DNA of 64,000 nt from Geomicrobium sediminis (GCF_016908595.1 NZ_JAFBEC010000006.1:186001-250000); one strand, 5' to 3'; positions 41,519 to 49,570 are shown, counted from the first letter of the stretch. Made by a program: numbers and translations. The notes: generated from the sequence alone by a model not told the origin.

Positions 41519-44500
41519 ATGAAATGGTTAATTAATCGACCGAAGATCACGCTATTATTCTTTCTAATGCTTACAATCGTCGGTGCGATCAGTTTCTCTC
41601 AATTGCCGCAGCGGGAGATTCCAGAATTTTCACCTCCAATTGGTCAGGTGACGACGGTTTATCCTGGAAGTACAGCGGAAGAAATTGAGCAACAGATTAC
41701 CGTTCCAATCGAGAACGAACTTCAACAATATGATGAGATTGAATCGTTTGAATCGGTGTCAGCACCGGGACTTTCTTTACTTACGATTGAACTCGACGAA
41801 AGTGTCGAGAACACGTCGGTCGTTTGGAATGAGCTTAGTCAAAGCATTCAAAGTGTATCAGGGCAGTTTCCTGATGCGAGTATGAGTCCAAGCTTCAATA
41901 CGAGTGTAGGCGATCAAGGGCTAGCTACATATCATATCCTTTTCTCAGATGAAGAAGAGCGCGCTGCGATTGAAGATGTGTTGGATCGTGCTGCAGATGA
42001 CATTCGGAGCTATCCAGATCTTGTCGGCCTTGATGTCCAAGGTTCAGTAGAGCAAGAAGTTGCTGTGAACTTAGATGCAGACTTGTTAGAAGAGAACGGT
42101 CTAACTTTCGGACAAGTAATCGGCGCATTAAACGGTGAAGTTGAATTAACACCAATCGGTGAATGGCAAGATGATAACCAAGTCTTTCCTGTTGATTTGA
42201 ACAATTATACGACTGTTGAGGAAATGAACGAGGTTCCAATTGGTATTGACGATGAAGGTGAGCTGTTACGTTTACAAGATGTTGGTGAAATGACAGTTCA
42301 ATGGATGGAACAAGAGGAATCTGTACATTATGAAGGCGAGTCTTCGATCGCCCTGACGTTCACACTCGCTTCCGGTAGCAGTGTGCCAGAAGCACAGGCT
42401 CAACTCGACACTTTTGTCGATCAAATAAATGAGGCATTACCATCTGGAACAGAAGCGAACTTGTTATACACACAAGCGGACTTAGTGTCTGAACTCTTTT
42501 TAGATTTAGCAATTTCGTTCCTTATTGCGGTTGTCGCGGTACTTTTCGTCTGTTCACTCGGCTTACGTCCTGGCTCTGCACTGAGCGTTGCGATCGCTAT
42601 TCCGATTTCACTTAGTATCGGTTCGATCATCATGCCGTATTTAGGTGTCGGCCTAAACCAAATCTCTTTAATTGGCTATATTATTGTACTAGCCATATTA
42701 GTTGATGATGGAATTGTTGTGAATGACAACATTGAACGCCAATTACGTGAAGGGAAAAGTCCGAAAGAGGCTGCGTACAAAGGAACGAAAGAAGTGTTCT
42801 GGTCAGTGATCACATCGACCATTGTTGTTGTGTTTACGTTTTTCCCGATCTTGCTATTACCAGGTGGCGCTGGGGAGTTTATTCGACCCTTACCACTCGT
42901 GCTCATCGGAGCAATTATTGCTTCAACGCTCGTAAGCTTGTTAATTATCCCGATTTATCGACTGTGGAGGGAGAAGAAACGACCTGAAGATAAAGAACGT
43001 AAACCTGCAGGACTTCTTGGATCATGGTTTGAAAAAGCTTCAGCGGGTTATCGAACTAAAATTATGGAAAGAGTCGTTAGGCGACCATTTTTCGTTGCGT
43101 TTGGTGGATTAGCAATCGGTACAGCTGCTTTTCTATTGATTCCATTCATTCCAATTGAGTTCTTTCCAGACTCGGACCGTGAGGAAGTCTTTATTGAAGC
43201 GACACTTGCGAACGGTACCCCATTAGAAGAAAGTGAAGAGTACTCGGAGTCGGTGGAAGCGTGGCTCGCTGATGAAAGCTTCGTAGACTCGGTATCAAGC
43301 TTTACGGGTACGAACATTCCTCGTCTTTTTGGTAGCGATGGGGGAGGAGAGGAAAGTGAGAACCTCGTCAATTTCCTTATTTATATAAATAAAGAGGATA
43401 TTGAAGCGCGCGAAGCAATGAATTATTGGAGCGAACAGTTGCCTGACGAGTTTCCTGAACTAGAATCCTATGAAGTATCCATTATTGAATCAGGACCACC
43501 AGTAGGTGCACCGATTGCCGTTGAAATCTCTGGTGACTCGATTACAGATTTAATGGATACGAGCAGTGAAGTACAATCAATTCTTCTAAACACAGAAGGA
43601 GTCGTCAACGTCGATGATGACGTTGGAACTGCTGTTAATTCTTATCAAGTTGAACTGGACCGAGATGAACTAGAAGACAACAACATCACAGCGAGTGAAG
43701 TGAGCGAAATGCTCGCCGCGATCGGTGAAGGAGTCCCGTTAGGTGACTTTGACGTTGATGGTGAGCTACTTGATTGGCAATTGTACATTGAAGGGGATGA
43801 ACTTGACCTACTTGAAACGATAACGCTTGAAGGAATGACGGATGAAGTCGCGTTAAGTGAATTCGTAACGATTGATGAGGAGTCAATTCAGCCGAGAATT
43901 CCACGAAAAGATGGAGAACGTATGATTACTGTACGGGCATTTCCTGGGGATGCTAGTGCGGATGACATTATTGCTCAAGTAGAAGAAGAGATTGCTGCCT
44001 TAGAAGACGACGCTGTTGCGATTAACATCGGAGGCGAAACAGCAGAGCGGACCGACGTGTTCATTCAAATCGGTCAGATCTTTATTGTCGTTGTGTTTCT
44101 GATTTTTATCGTCATGCTCATTCAATTTTATTCCATCAGTATTCCATTTATCATTTTAAGTGGTGTCTATCTCGCTTTTTCAGGTGCGATGATCGGACTA
44201 TTTATTACTCAGACAGGTCTTGGTTTTATGTCGCTTATGGGTGGCGTAAGTTTAGCAGGGATTGTTGTAAGAAATGGGATTGTCCTGATTGAGTTTATTG
44301 AACAGAGACGAAAAGAAGGACTAGGTGCTAGGGATGCAGTTATTCTTGCTGCGGAACAACGATTCCGACCTGTAGTTCTCACATCATTAACAACAATTGC
44401 TGGCTTATTGCCAGTTGCTTTAGGGAATAGCACACTCTTCCAACCGCTTGGAATTACGATTGTATCAGGTGCGCTGTTCTCAGCGGTTCTGACATTACTC

Positions 44501-44557
44501 GTCGTGCCAGCACTGTATCTCGTGCGTGAGCGAATGAAAACAGGAAGCATTTCTTAA
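41519..44557 (+). CDS. RND family efflux pump (AcrB/SwrC type)
   Basis: 1012 residues. Twelve membrane segments are arranged as 1+5+1+5 with two large extracytoplasmic loops (about residues 30-325 and 545-855). The proton-relay aspartates Asp396-Asp397 are present in ILVDDGIVVNDNIER. The size and the Gram-positive host suggest relation to SwrC/YerP, which exports surfactin-like lipopeptides and drugs. No membrane-fusion-protein gene is adjacent. GGGGAAG precedes the ATG. The 104-bp upstream gap contains an 8-bp inverted repeat CATTTTGT/ACAAAATG that may be an operator. Confidence 0.92.
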   Translation: MKWLINRPKITLLFFLMLTIVGAISFSQLPQREIPEFSPPIGQVTTVYPGSTAEEIEQQITVPIENELQQYDEIESFESVSAPGLSLLTIELDESVENTSVVWNELSQSIQSVSGQFPDASMSPSFNTSVGDQGLATYHILFSDEEERAAIEDVLDRAADDIRSYPDLVGLDVQGSVEQEVAVNLDADLLEENGLTFGQVIGALNGEVELTPIGEWQDDNQVFPVDLNNYTTVEEMNEVPIGIDDEGELLRLQDVGEMTVQWMEQEESVHYEGESSIALTFTLASGSSVPEAQAQLDTFVDQINEALPSGTEANLLYTQADLVSELFLDLAISFLIAVVAVLFVCSLGLRPGSALSVAIAIPISLSIGSIIMPYLGVGLNQISLIGYIIVLAILVDDGIVVNDNIERQLREGKSPKEAAYKGTKEVFWSVITSTIVVVFTFFPILLLPGGAGEFIRPLPLVLIGAIIASTLVSLLIIPIYRLWREKKRPEDKERKPAGLLGSWFEKASAGYRTKIMERVVRRPFFVAFGGLAIGTAAFLLIPFIPIEFFPDSDREEVFIEATLANGTPLEESEEYSESVEAWLADESFVDSVSSFTGTNIPRLFGSDGGGEESENLVNFLIYINKEDIEAREAMNYWSEQLPDEFPELESYEVSIIESGPPVGAPIAVEISGDSITDLMDTSSEVQSILLNTEGVVNVDDDVGTAVNSYQVELDRDELEDNNITASEVSEMLAAIGEGVPLGDFDVDGELLDWQLYIEGDELDLLETITLEGMTDEVALSEFVTIDEESIQPRIPRKDGERMITVRAFPGDASADDIIAQVEEEIAALEDDAVAINIGGETAERTDVFIQIGQIFIVVVFLIFIVMLIQFYSISIPFIILSGVYLAFSGAMIGLFITQTGLGFMSLMGGVSLAGIVVRNGIVLIEFIEQRRKEGLGARDAVILAAEQRFRPVVLTSLTTIAGLLPVALGNSTLFQPLGITIVSGALFSAVLTLLVVPALYLVRERMKTGSIS

Positions 44558-44586
44558 TGGGTCTAATTAAGAGAATATAGTAAACG

Positions 44587-44627
44587 AAAACGTTAAAACG
44601 TCAGAATAGGCGTTTTAACGTTTTTTG
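44587..44627 (+). terminator. Terminator of the RND gene
   Basis: A perfect 14-bp stem (AAAACGTTAAAACG with CGTTTTAACGTTTT) around a 10-nt loop, followed by further T. Confidence 0.9.
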
Positions 44628-44661
44628 TTTCTGGGTATGTAGTAGTTATCGGGGTGATTCG

Positions 44662-45105
44662 ATGACAGAAGCATCAAGAGAGCAGACCACACACGAGCGC
44701 ACGTTAACGTTGCGCGGTGGGTTTTACCTCATGTTGCTTGGGCTCGTATTCGTTTTGTTGACGCTGCTTAACCCAGTGTATGTACAAACCGACGCACTCT
44801 TGTTTTTACTAGGTAGTTACTTTCTGGTGATGGGTTCAATCTTCTTTTTGATTGTTGAGCCGTTATCTACACCAGAGCGAAAGGAATTACGTGCGCTCAA
44901 CATTGTGAACGCGTTTGGTCTAGTTCTTACGATTGTATTATTTGTGTATCATACGATGACGTTTCAGGTGACAGGGTTTGGTATTACGGTAACGAGTTTA
45001 CTCGTTCTTTTATGGATAGCTGCTTTTATGCTCATCCGCCGTCAAACTCATAACAAAGAAGAGTACATGAATGTTGAACGACAAGATCAAAGTGAAAGCA
45101 GGTGA
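44662..45105 (+). CDS. Four-helix membrane protein of unknown function
   Basis: 147 residues, not recognised. A polar start of about 18 residues (MTEASREQTTHERTLTLR) precedes four hydrophobic segments (about residues 20-37, 45-67, 82-100 and 106-125), and a hydrophilic tail rich in Glu, Gln and Arg ends the protein. The gene lies 105 bp after the RND pump, behind its terminator, and its stop codon overlaps the ribosome site of the next small gene. The two are probably one operon. Confidence 0.75.
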   Translation: MTEASREQTTHERTLTLRGGFYLMLLGLVFVLLTLLNPVYVQTDALLFLLGSYFLVMGSIFFLIVEPLSTPERKELRALNIVNAFGLVLTIVLFVYHTMTFQVTGFGITVTSLLVLLWIAAFMLIRRQTHNKEEYMNVERQDQSESR

Positions 45106-45110
45106 GTACG

Positions 45111-45302
45111 ATGAGTAGCTTTAAATATGAACTTGTGAACTTTACGCGAGAAGGCATGGAGCTTAAGAATACGTGGATTCGGATGTCTGAACAAGAGAAG
45201 TCGATGGCAATGAAAGATTATCCGTTTGATAAGCCCTTTGAAGAAGTGATTGACGATTTAATTCGTTGGCGTGAAACGCTCGATAAAAATGATAATTTGT
45301 AG
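45111..45302 (+). CDS. Small soluble protein of unknown function (63 aa)
   Basis: Not recognised. ATG 45111 has AGGTGAG at 45099-45105, which includes the stop codon of the preceding gene. The product is soluble and charged, with WIRMSEQEKSMAMKDYPFDKPFEEVIDDLIRWRETL suggesting two amphipathic helices. It was probably followed by a terminator that an insertion sequence has since interrupted (arms at 45309-45317 and 47008-47016). Confidence 0.6.
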   Translation: MSSFKYELVNFTREGMELKNTWIRMSEQEKSMAMKDYPFDKPFEEVIDDLIRWRETLDKNDNL

Positions 45303-45391
45303 AAGTAAAAACCGATCACTCTAAATGATATGCTCCCCAAAAGGTGGACAGATGAAATAAAAAATCTGTTTACCTTGAGGGGAGTATTTTT

Positions 45392-46072
45392 ATGGCGAAA
45401 AGTAAGTTTACTGCGGAAGCAAAGTATGAAGTCATTCAAGCCATTGAAGAAGGCTATTCAACGATAAAAGAAGTCACGGAACAATATGGGATTAGTGTAG
45501 CGACCTTTAAACGTTGGAGACGAAAGTACGAGCACCTCGGTTTGGAAGGTTTACAACCTGCAAAGGGTCAAAAAACATACACCAAAGAGATCAAAAGACA
45601 AGCGGTTCATGAAGCTCTCTCTGAGCACTATTCATTGACGGAAATTGCCATCCGTTATGCCATCTCAGATCAATCCGTTTTACGAAAATGGATCCAGCAG
45701 TATAATGGTCAAAAAGGCGAGAAATCCACGGGGAAAAGAGTGAATCGTCCAATGACCAAGGGAAGAGCAACGACACACGAAGAACGGATCTTTATAGCGA
45801 AAGATTGTACCGAGAGTAATAAAGACTATCAAATGATCGCTGAACATTATAACGTTTCCTACCAACAAGTGTACCAGTGGACGAAGAAATACGAAGAAGG
45901 GGGCGAAGATGCTCTTCGTGATCGGCGTGGGAGAACAAAGACCGAAGAAGAACTCACACCTAAAGAAAAAGCGGAATTACAGACGAACAAGCTAAAGAGA
46001 GAAAATGAACGGTTACGTGCGGAGAATGCGCTCTTAAAAAAGTTGAAGCAGATCGAAAGGAGGCGAAAATAA
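45392..46072 (+). CDS. IS3-family transposase OrfA
   Basis: 226 residues. Helix-turn-helix units of the InsE/IS150 type appear three times: KFTAEAKYEVIQAIEEGYSTIKEVTEQYGIS, then KRQAVHEALSEHYSLTEIAIRYAIS, then a third unit around NKDYQMIAEHYNVSYQQVYQWTKKY. A leucine-zipper-like helix rich in Glu, Lys and Leu (KAELQTNKLKRENERLRAENALLKKL) ends the protein. It binds the terminal repeats. AGGGGAG precedes the ATG. Near the 3' end lies the slippery sequence that fuses it to OrfB. Confidence 0.93.
   Translation: MAKSKFTAEAKYEVIQAIEEGYSTIKEVTEQYGISVATFKRWRRKYEHLGLEGLQPAKGQKTYTKEIKRQAVHEALSEHYSLTEIAIRYAISDQSVLRKWIQQYNGQKGEKSTGKRVNRPMTKGRATTHEERIFIAKDCTESNKDYQMIAEHYNVSYQQVYQWTKKYEEGGEDALRDRRGRTKTEEELTPKEKAELQTNKLKRENERLRAENALLKKLKQIERRRK
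46036..46042 (+). other. Programmed -1 frameshift site (A AAA AAG)
   Basis: The heptamer A-AAA-AAG lies in the orfA frame as TTA AAA AAG. A slip of one base back enters the orfB frame, which is open from here to 46950. AGGAGG at 46058-46063 follows. This is the standard IS3-family arrangement for making the OrfAB transposase. Confidence 0.85.
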
Positions 46073-46950
46073 GTGAAGTTCGTTCGGAAGATATCTATTT
46101 AGCCATTCAAGAGCTTCACCAATCCGAACACTTCTCGATTTCCTTATTATGTGAAGTTGCGGGTAGAGCTCGCTCGGCTTACCATAAATGGAAGAGCCGA
46201 AACCCTTCGGCCAACGAACAGTTAAACCAAACGATTCTGGATGAAATGAGTAAGCTCCATGAAGGTGTCAAGGGCATTTATGGTTATCGTAGGATGACGA
46301 TGACGATGCGAAGAGTTTTCGAGATGCCTTTAAATGAAAAGCGGATCTATCGGTTAATGGGCCTCGCTGGGATGCAATCCGTGATCCGGCGAAAGAAAAA
46401 GCGCTATGTGAAGTCAAACCCGCAACACGTCGCTGAAAATGTGCTGAATCGGGAATTTAAAGCAGACCATCCAAATGAAAAATGGGTCACTGATGTCACC
46501 GAATTAAAATATGGTTCATCTCAAAAAGCTTACCTTAGTGCCATTCGGGATTTGTACGATGGGTCGATTGTAAGCTATGTCTTAAGCAGGGCCAACAACA
46601 ATCGATTAGTCTTTGAAACATTGAATCAAGCGATCGAATCCTCCCCTGAAGCCAAGCCACTTCTACATAGTGACCGTGGCTTTCAATACACTTCACATGG
46701 ATTCAAACGACTGCTTCAAGAGGCAAAAATCAAACCAAGTATGTCACGCGTGGGAAGATGCATCGATAATGGACCGATGGAGTCTTTTTGGGGAACGCTA
46801 AAATGTGAGAAGTATCGATTACATAAGTTCCAAACGTTCAATGAACTCAAACAGGCAATCGATGATTATATCTATTTCTATAACTGCGAACGCCTACAGA
46901 AACGATTAAACGGCCTTACCCCTAAGGAATATAGGAATAAAGCCGCTTAA
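46069..46950 (+). CDS. IS3-family transposase OrfB (catalytic part)
   Basis: The integrase core follows an HTH_21 linker (GIYGYRRMTMTMRRVF). The DDE residues are present: Asp in KWVTDVTELKYG, Asp in LLHSDRGFQYTS and Glu in NGPMESFWGTLK. The frame is -1 relative to orfA and is open from upstream of the slippery site, but has no ATG until 46246, inside the conserved domain. It is therefore expressed mainly as an OrfAB fusion by frameshifting, or from a weak start such as ATA 46069 behind AGGAGG. The coordinate given is that of this candidate start. Confidence 0.9.
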   Translation: MSEVRSEDIYLAIQELHQSEHFSISLLCEVAGRARSAYHKWKSRNPSANEQLNQTILDEMSKLHEGVKGIYGYRRMTMTMRRVFEMPLNEKRIYRLMGLAGMQSVIRRKKKRYVKSNPQHVAENVLNREFKADHPNEKWVTDVTELKYGSSQKAYLSAIRDLYDGSIVSYVLSRANNNRLVFETLNQAIESSPEAKPLLHSDRGFQYTSHGFKRLLQEAKIKPSMSRVGRCIDNGPMESFWGTLKCEKYRLHKFQTFNELKQAIDDYIYFYNCERLQKRLNGLTPKEYRNKAA

Positions 46951-47092
46951 CCTATTTTTATTATTTCCACTGTCTACTTGACAGGGGGCAGTTCAAAATG
47001 ATGGAGAGGTCGGTTTGTCTTTTGTCCATGTACATGAGTTGAGATTGCCAAGCATAAGCTAGAGTACAATCTCATTCGTGGAGTGGGTAAGT

Positions 47093-47545
47093 ATGAGTCG
47101 GAGTTTTGTATGGATCATGTTTAGCCTGTATATAGTGGCTGTTCTGTATATTACGATGTTTGCATGGAACTACGGGGCTTCATTAGGTCCTGATGGTCCT
47201 GGTGGAAGGCATTACAACCTCATTCCATTTCGAAGTATCTATCGAATTGGTGTGTTTAGTCCTGATGTTATTGATCCGATCAAAATTCTAATTGGAAATG
47301 TTCTTCTGTTCGTTCCGTTTGGGTTTTTTGTACCTTATCTTTTAAAGAAATTACGATCACTTTGGAAAGTGATCGTAATTAGCGTTTTGTTCTCATTAAG
47401 TATTGAATTGTATCAGTTCACCTTTACGTTTCGAGTGGCGGATGTGGATGATCTGATCTTAAATACCGCAGGTGCAATCATTGGCTATGGTTGTTATCGA
47501 ATCTTTACGTTTACTCAAAAACGTGTTCATGTTTTCAAAGTGTAG
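47093..47545 (+). CDS. VanZ family membrane protein
   Basis: 150 residues with four hydrophobic segments. The VanZ pattern is HYNLIPFRSI after the first segment, then NVLLFVPFGFFVPYL, and the acidic RVADVDDLILNTAGAIIGY. Members are often found near glycopeptide resistance genes, but most chromosomal copies have no known function. ATG 47093 is preferred, with GTGGAGTGGG upstream; the in-frame GTG at 47078 lies within that site. The 3' end overlaps the convergent TVP38-like gene by 19 bp. The coding sequence contains a perfect 15-bp inverted repeat. Confidence 0.85.
   Translation: MSRSFVWIMFSLYIVAVLYITMFAWNYGASLGPDGPGGRHYNLIPFRSIYRIGVFSPDVIDPIKILIGNVLLFVPFGFFVPYLLKKLRSLWKVIVISVLFSLSIELYQFTFTFRVADVDDLILNTAGAIIGYGCYRIFTFTQKRVHVFKV
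47349..47380. repeat. Perfect 15-bp inverted repeat inside the VanZ-like gene
   Basis: AATTACGATCACTTT is followed, after GG, by its exact reverse complement. The 32-bp palindrome encodes the loop KLRSLWKVIVI between two membrane segments. Such a long perfect palindrome within a coding sequence is not expected by chance. Confidence 0.85.
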
Positions 47546-48153
47546 CGTACGAAGAAACGGTAGCCTGCATAGACGAGTAAAAGGAACAATCCATAGAAAA
47601 TTGCAACATAAATAAGGCCGATAGGGTTCGTGACGATCGTGCTCCCTACCGTTGCAAATAGAATCATAGAAGGGATTTTCCCAATCGATGAGGCAATTGT
47701 ATACGTAAGAAAACCGACGCGACTTAACGCACTATAGACGTTCACGATAATAGAAGGGACGATTGGAATGAGTCGTGTTAAGAAGATCGTCATAAAGGCG
47801 TTACGCTCAAATAACAAATTGAGCTTAGAAAGTGTCGTATAGCGATTTAGAATGCGTTGACCGAGGTCTTGATAGCCATAACGAATAAAGACAAACATGA
47901 CGATTGAAGCAAGTGAAGATCCAATCCAAGTAACGAGACTACCAAGGTAAGGTCCATATATAGCACCTAGTATTCCTCCGATAATTGGGTAAGGAATGAC
48001 TGGGAATAAGGAAAGTAATGTCGCAATCAATGCGGTGAGTAGAATTGATTCTGTACCGCCTGCATCCAGCCAAGCAGCGAACGATTCACCATATAAAAGG
48101 GCTACTAAGAATAGAGTTAAAAGTACGATAAAAACTAAAATTTTTCGTAACAT
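47527..48153 (-). CDS. TVP38/TMEM64 (DedA superfamily) membrane protein
   Basis: 208 residues with about six hydrophobic segments. The SNARE-associated domain signature is seen in FPVIPYPIIGGILGAIYGPYLGSLVTWIGSSLAS and in the re-entrant-loop motif ERNAFMTIFLTRLIPIVPSIIVNVYSALSRV. Relatives are phospholipid scramblases or undecaprenyl-phosphate flippases of the cell-wall cycle, and which of these applies here is unknown. It is transcribed leftward and diverges from the cyclophilin gene across a 24-bp palindrome. Confidence 0.88.
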   Translation of the reverse strand: MLRKILVFIVLLTLFLVALLYGESFAAWLDAGGTESILLTALIATLLSLFPVIPYPIIGGILGAIYGPYLGSLVTWIGSSLASIVMFVFIRYGYQDLGQRILNRYTTLSKLNLLFERNAFMTIFLTRLIPIVPSIIVNVYSALSRVGFLTYTIASSIGKIPSMILFATVGSTIVTNPIGLIYVAIFYGLFLLLVYAGYRFFVRYTLKT

Positions 48154-48170
48154 GCGGTCACCTCACGTTT

Positions 48171-48194
48171 ATTCTATCAAATTTTTGATAGAAT
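48171..48194. promoter_or_regulatory. 24-bp palindromic candidate operator
   Basis: ATTCTATCAAA and TTTGATAGAAT are perfect inverted repeats separated by TT, in the 79-bp region between the divergent TVP38-like and cyclophilin genes. TAGAAT at its right end could serve as a -10 element for the rightward gene. The lack of flanking T runs argues against a terminator. Confidence 0.5.
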
Positions 48195-48232
48195 AGATGC
48201 GTACGATCTAATGACAAATGAGGGTGAGTAAT

Positions 48233-48901
48233 GTGCGGAAAAAATGGATGCAAGTAATGGGGATCGCGCCATTGTTGCTACTTGCGGCTTGTGGTAATGC
48301 AGATGAAGAAGGTGTTGATGAATCCTCAGATGAGGAAGACGTTGCACAAGATGAGATGGAACAAGATGAGAATGATGAAGCGACTGCTGAAACGGACGCC
48401 GAAGTAGATCGCAGTGACGCGATTGAGGCAGTTATGGTTATGGAAGATGGCGGTGAGGTTGTTCTCGAGTTGTATCCGAACAATGCACCAGCAACTGTTG
48501 AGAACTTCGTTGCGCTAGCAGAAGACGGTTTTTACGATGGTCTAACGTTCCATCGCATCGTCCCGACCTTTATGGTTCAAGGCGGGGACCCTGATGGGAC
48601 TGGCCAGGGAGGGGCACCAGATACGATCCCTGGGGAGTTCGCTGACAATGATTTTGACAACCCGTTGAATCATACAGAAGGTGTGATCTCAATGGCAAGA
48701 ACACCAGATCCAAATTCAGCGAGTTCACAATTCTTCATTATGGTCGGTGATCATCCATCCCTTGATGGTGATTATGCTGCATTTGGGGAAGTAATCAGTG
48801 GAATGGAAGTGGTTGAAGAGATTGCTGCCACTGAGGTCTCTGGAGAGACACCTGTTGAAGGTGAAGTTCCAGTTATTGAGACCATTACAATTGAATCGTA
48901 A
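48233..48901 (+). CDS. Cyclophilin-type peptidyl-prolyl isomerase, lipoprotein
   Basis: 222 residues. GTG 48233, with GAGGGTGAG upstream, gives a clean lipoprotein signal MRKKWMQVMGIAPLLLLAAC with lipobox LAAC. A very acidic linker follows (about residues 22-55). The cyclophilin domain begins at GEVVLELYPNNAPATVENF, with the active-site segment FHRIVPTFMVQGGDP and the downstream SQFFIMVGDHPSLDG. It should speed folding of exported proteins on the outer face of the membrane, a role filled by PrsA-type enzymes in other Bacilli. Confidence 0.92.
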   Translation: MRKKWMQVMGIAPLLLLAACGNADEEGVDESSDEEDVAQDEMEQDENDEATAETDAEVDRSDAIEAVMVMEDGGEVVLELYPNNAPATVENFVALAEDGFYDGLTFHRIVPTFMVQGGDPDGTGQGGAPDTIPGEFADNDFDNPLNHTEGVISMARTPDPNSASSQFFIMVGDHPSLDGDYAAFGEVISGMEVVEEIAATEVSGETPVEGEVPVIETITIES

Positions 48902-48909
48902 CGAACATG

Positions 48910-48942
48910 AACTCATAGGTCGAGCAGGCCTATGAGTTTTTT
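48910..48942 (+). terminator. Terminator of the cyclophilin gene
   Basis: AACTCATAGG pairs with CCTATGAGTT around a 9-nt loop, followed by TTTT. Confidence 0.9.
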
Positions 48943-48951
48943 GTCATCAAG

Positions 48952-49509
48952 TTATAAACTTCGCAAGATCAGCGAGGCTGCTTTTCGGTACGTTTTTATA
49001 CGGTCTTCGATGGATTCTTCACTCATATAAATCTCAACCCCGGTAAAAAAAGCTCCAGCTAAAAAGCTAATCTCAGCAGGGTCCTCCATTGTCCATTCAC
49101 CTTGCTCATGACCGAGTCGAAGTAGATCTTCAAAACAACGGTTGTATTGATCATTAATTTCGATAACCTGATCATAAATCTCTTTGGACACAGCCATTCG
49201 TGCATAGAATTCCCCAGCAGCAACGCGGAGAGGATCATAAGCATCTTTTTTGGCGTTATAATCCGCAAAAGCAAATAGCTTCTCCTTCGCCGTCGTATAA
49301 TTTTGTTCTTCTTTGTGCCATTCATCGGACCACAATTGATTGTCTTCTTTTAGGATTCTAAGGAATAAAGCGTCTTTGTTTTTGAAATGATGATAGAGAT
49401 TACCTTTACTACTGTTCGAAGCTTTTACAATGTCATTCATTGACGTTTCTTTATAGCCCTTTTCGATAAAGAGCTGTTTCGCTGATTCGATAATAATTTT
49501 TTCTTTCAT
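48952..49509 (-). CDS. TetR family transcriptional repressor
   Basis: 185 residues from the ATG at 49509, which has AAGGAG in front. The frame is open 41 codons further upstream, but those codons cross the operator and have no ribosome site. The N-terminal helix-turn-helix is ESAKQLFIEKGYKETSMNDIVKASNSSKGNLYHHFKNKDALF, and the rest is the ligand-binding helical domain. It is divergent from an MFS exporter, with a palindromic operator between them, so it most likely represses that exporter and itself. Confidence 0.92.
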   Translation of the reverse strand: MKEKIIIESAKQLFIEKGYKETSMNDIVKASNSSKGNLYHHFKNKDALFLRILKEDNQLWSDEWHKEEQNYTTAKEKLFAFADYNAKKDAYDPLRVAAGEFYARMAVSKEIYDQVIEINDQYNRCFEDLLRLGHEQGEWTMEDPAEISFLAGAFFTGVEIYMSEESIEDRIKTYRKAASLILRSL

Positions 49510-49552
49510 AAAATCTTCTCCTTGACGGTATTCGATTTCTGTCATATAGTAT

Positions 49553-49570
49553 AGACCGACCGTTCGGTCT
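49553..49570. promoter_or_regulatory. TetR operator between tetR and the MFS gene
   Basis: AGACCGA and TCGGTCT form a perfect 7-bp inverted repeat around CCGT. The flank TATAGTATAGACC reads as an overlapping -10 region. The GACCG-type half site is common for TetR-family repressors of drug exporters. Confidence 0.75.

Larger units (their letters stand above)
45326..46995 (+). mobile_element. IS3-family insertion sequence, apparently intact
   Basis: About 1670 bp. The left end TGATATGCTCCCC and the complement of the right end TGAACTGCCCCC form imperfect terminal inverted repeats with a continuing match (GACAG, then TGAAATAA against TGGAAATAA). The element carries orfA and orfB in overlapping frames with a slippery A6G. 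The bases AAA occur on both flanks (45323-45325 and 46996-46998). The longer word AAATGAT spans both junctions (45323-45329 and 46996-47002), so the exact left end is uncertain by four bases. Both reading frames and all catalytic residues are intact. Confidence 0.88.
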
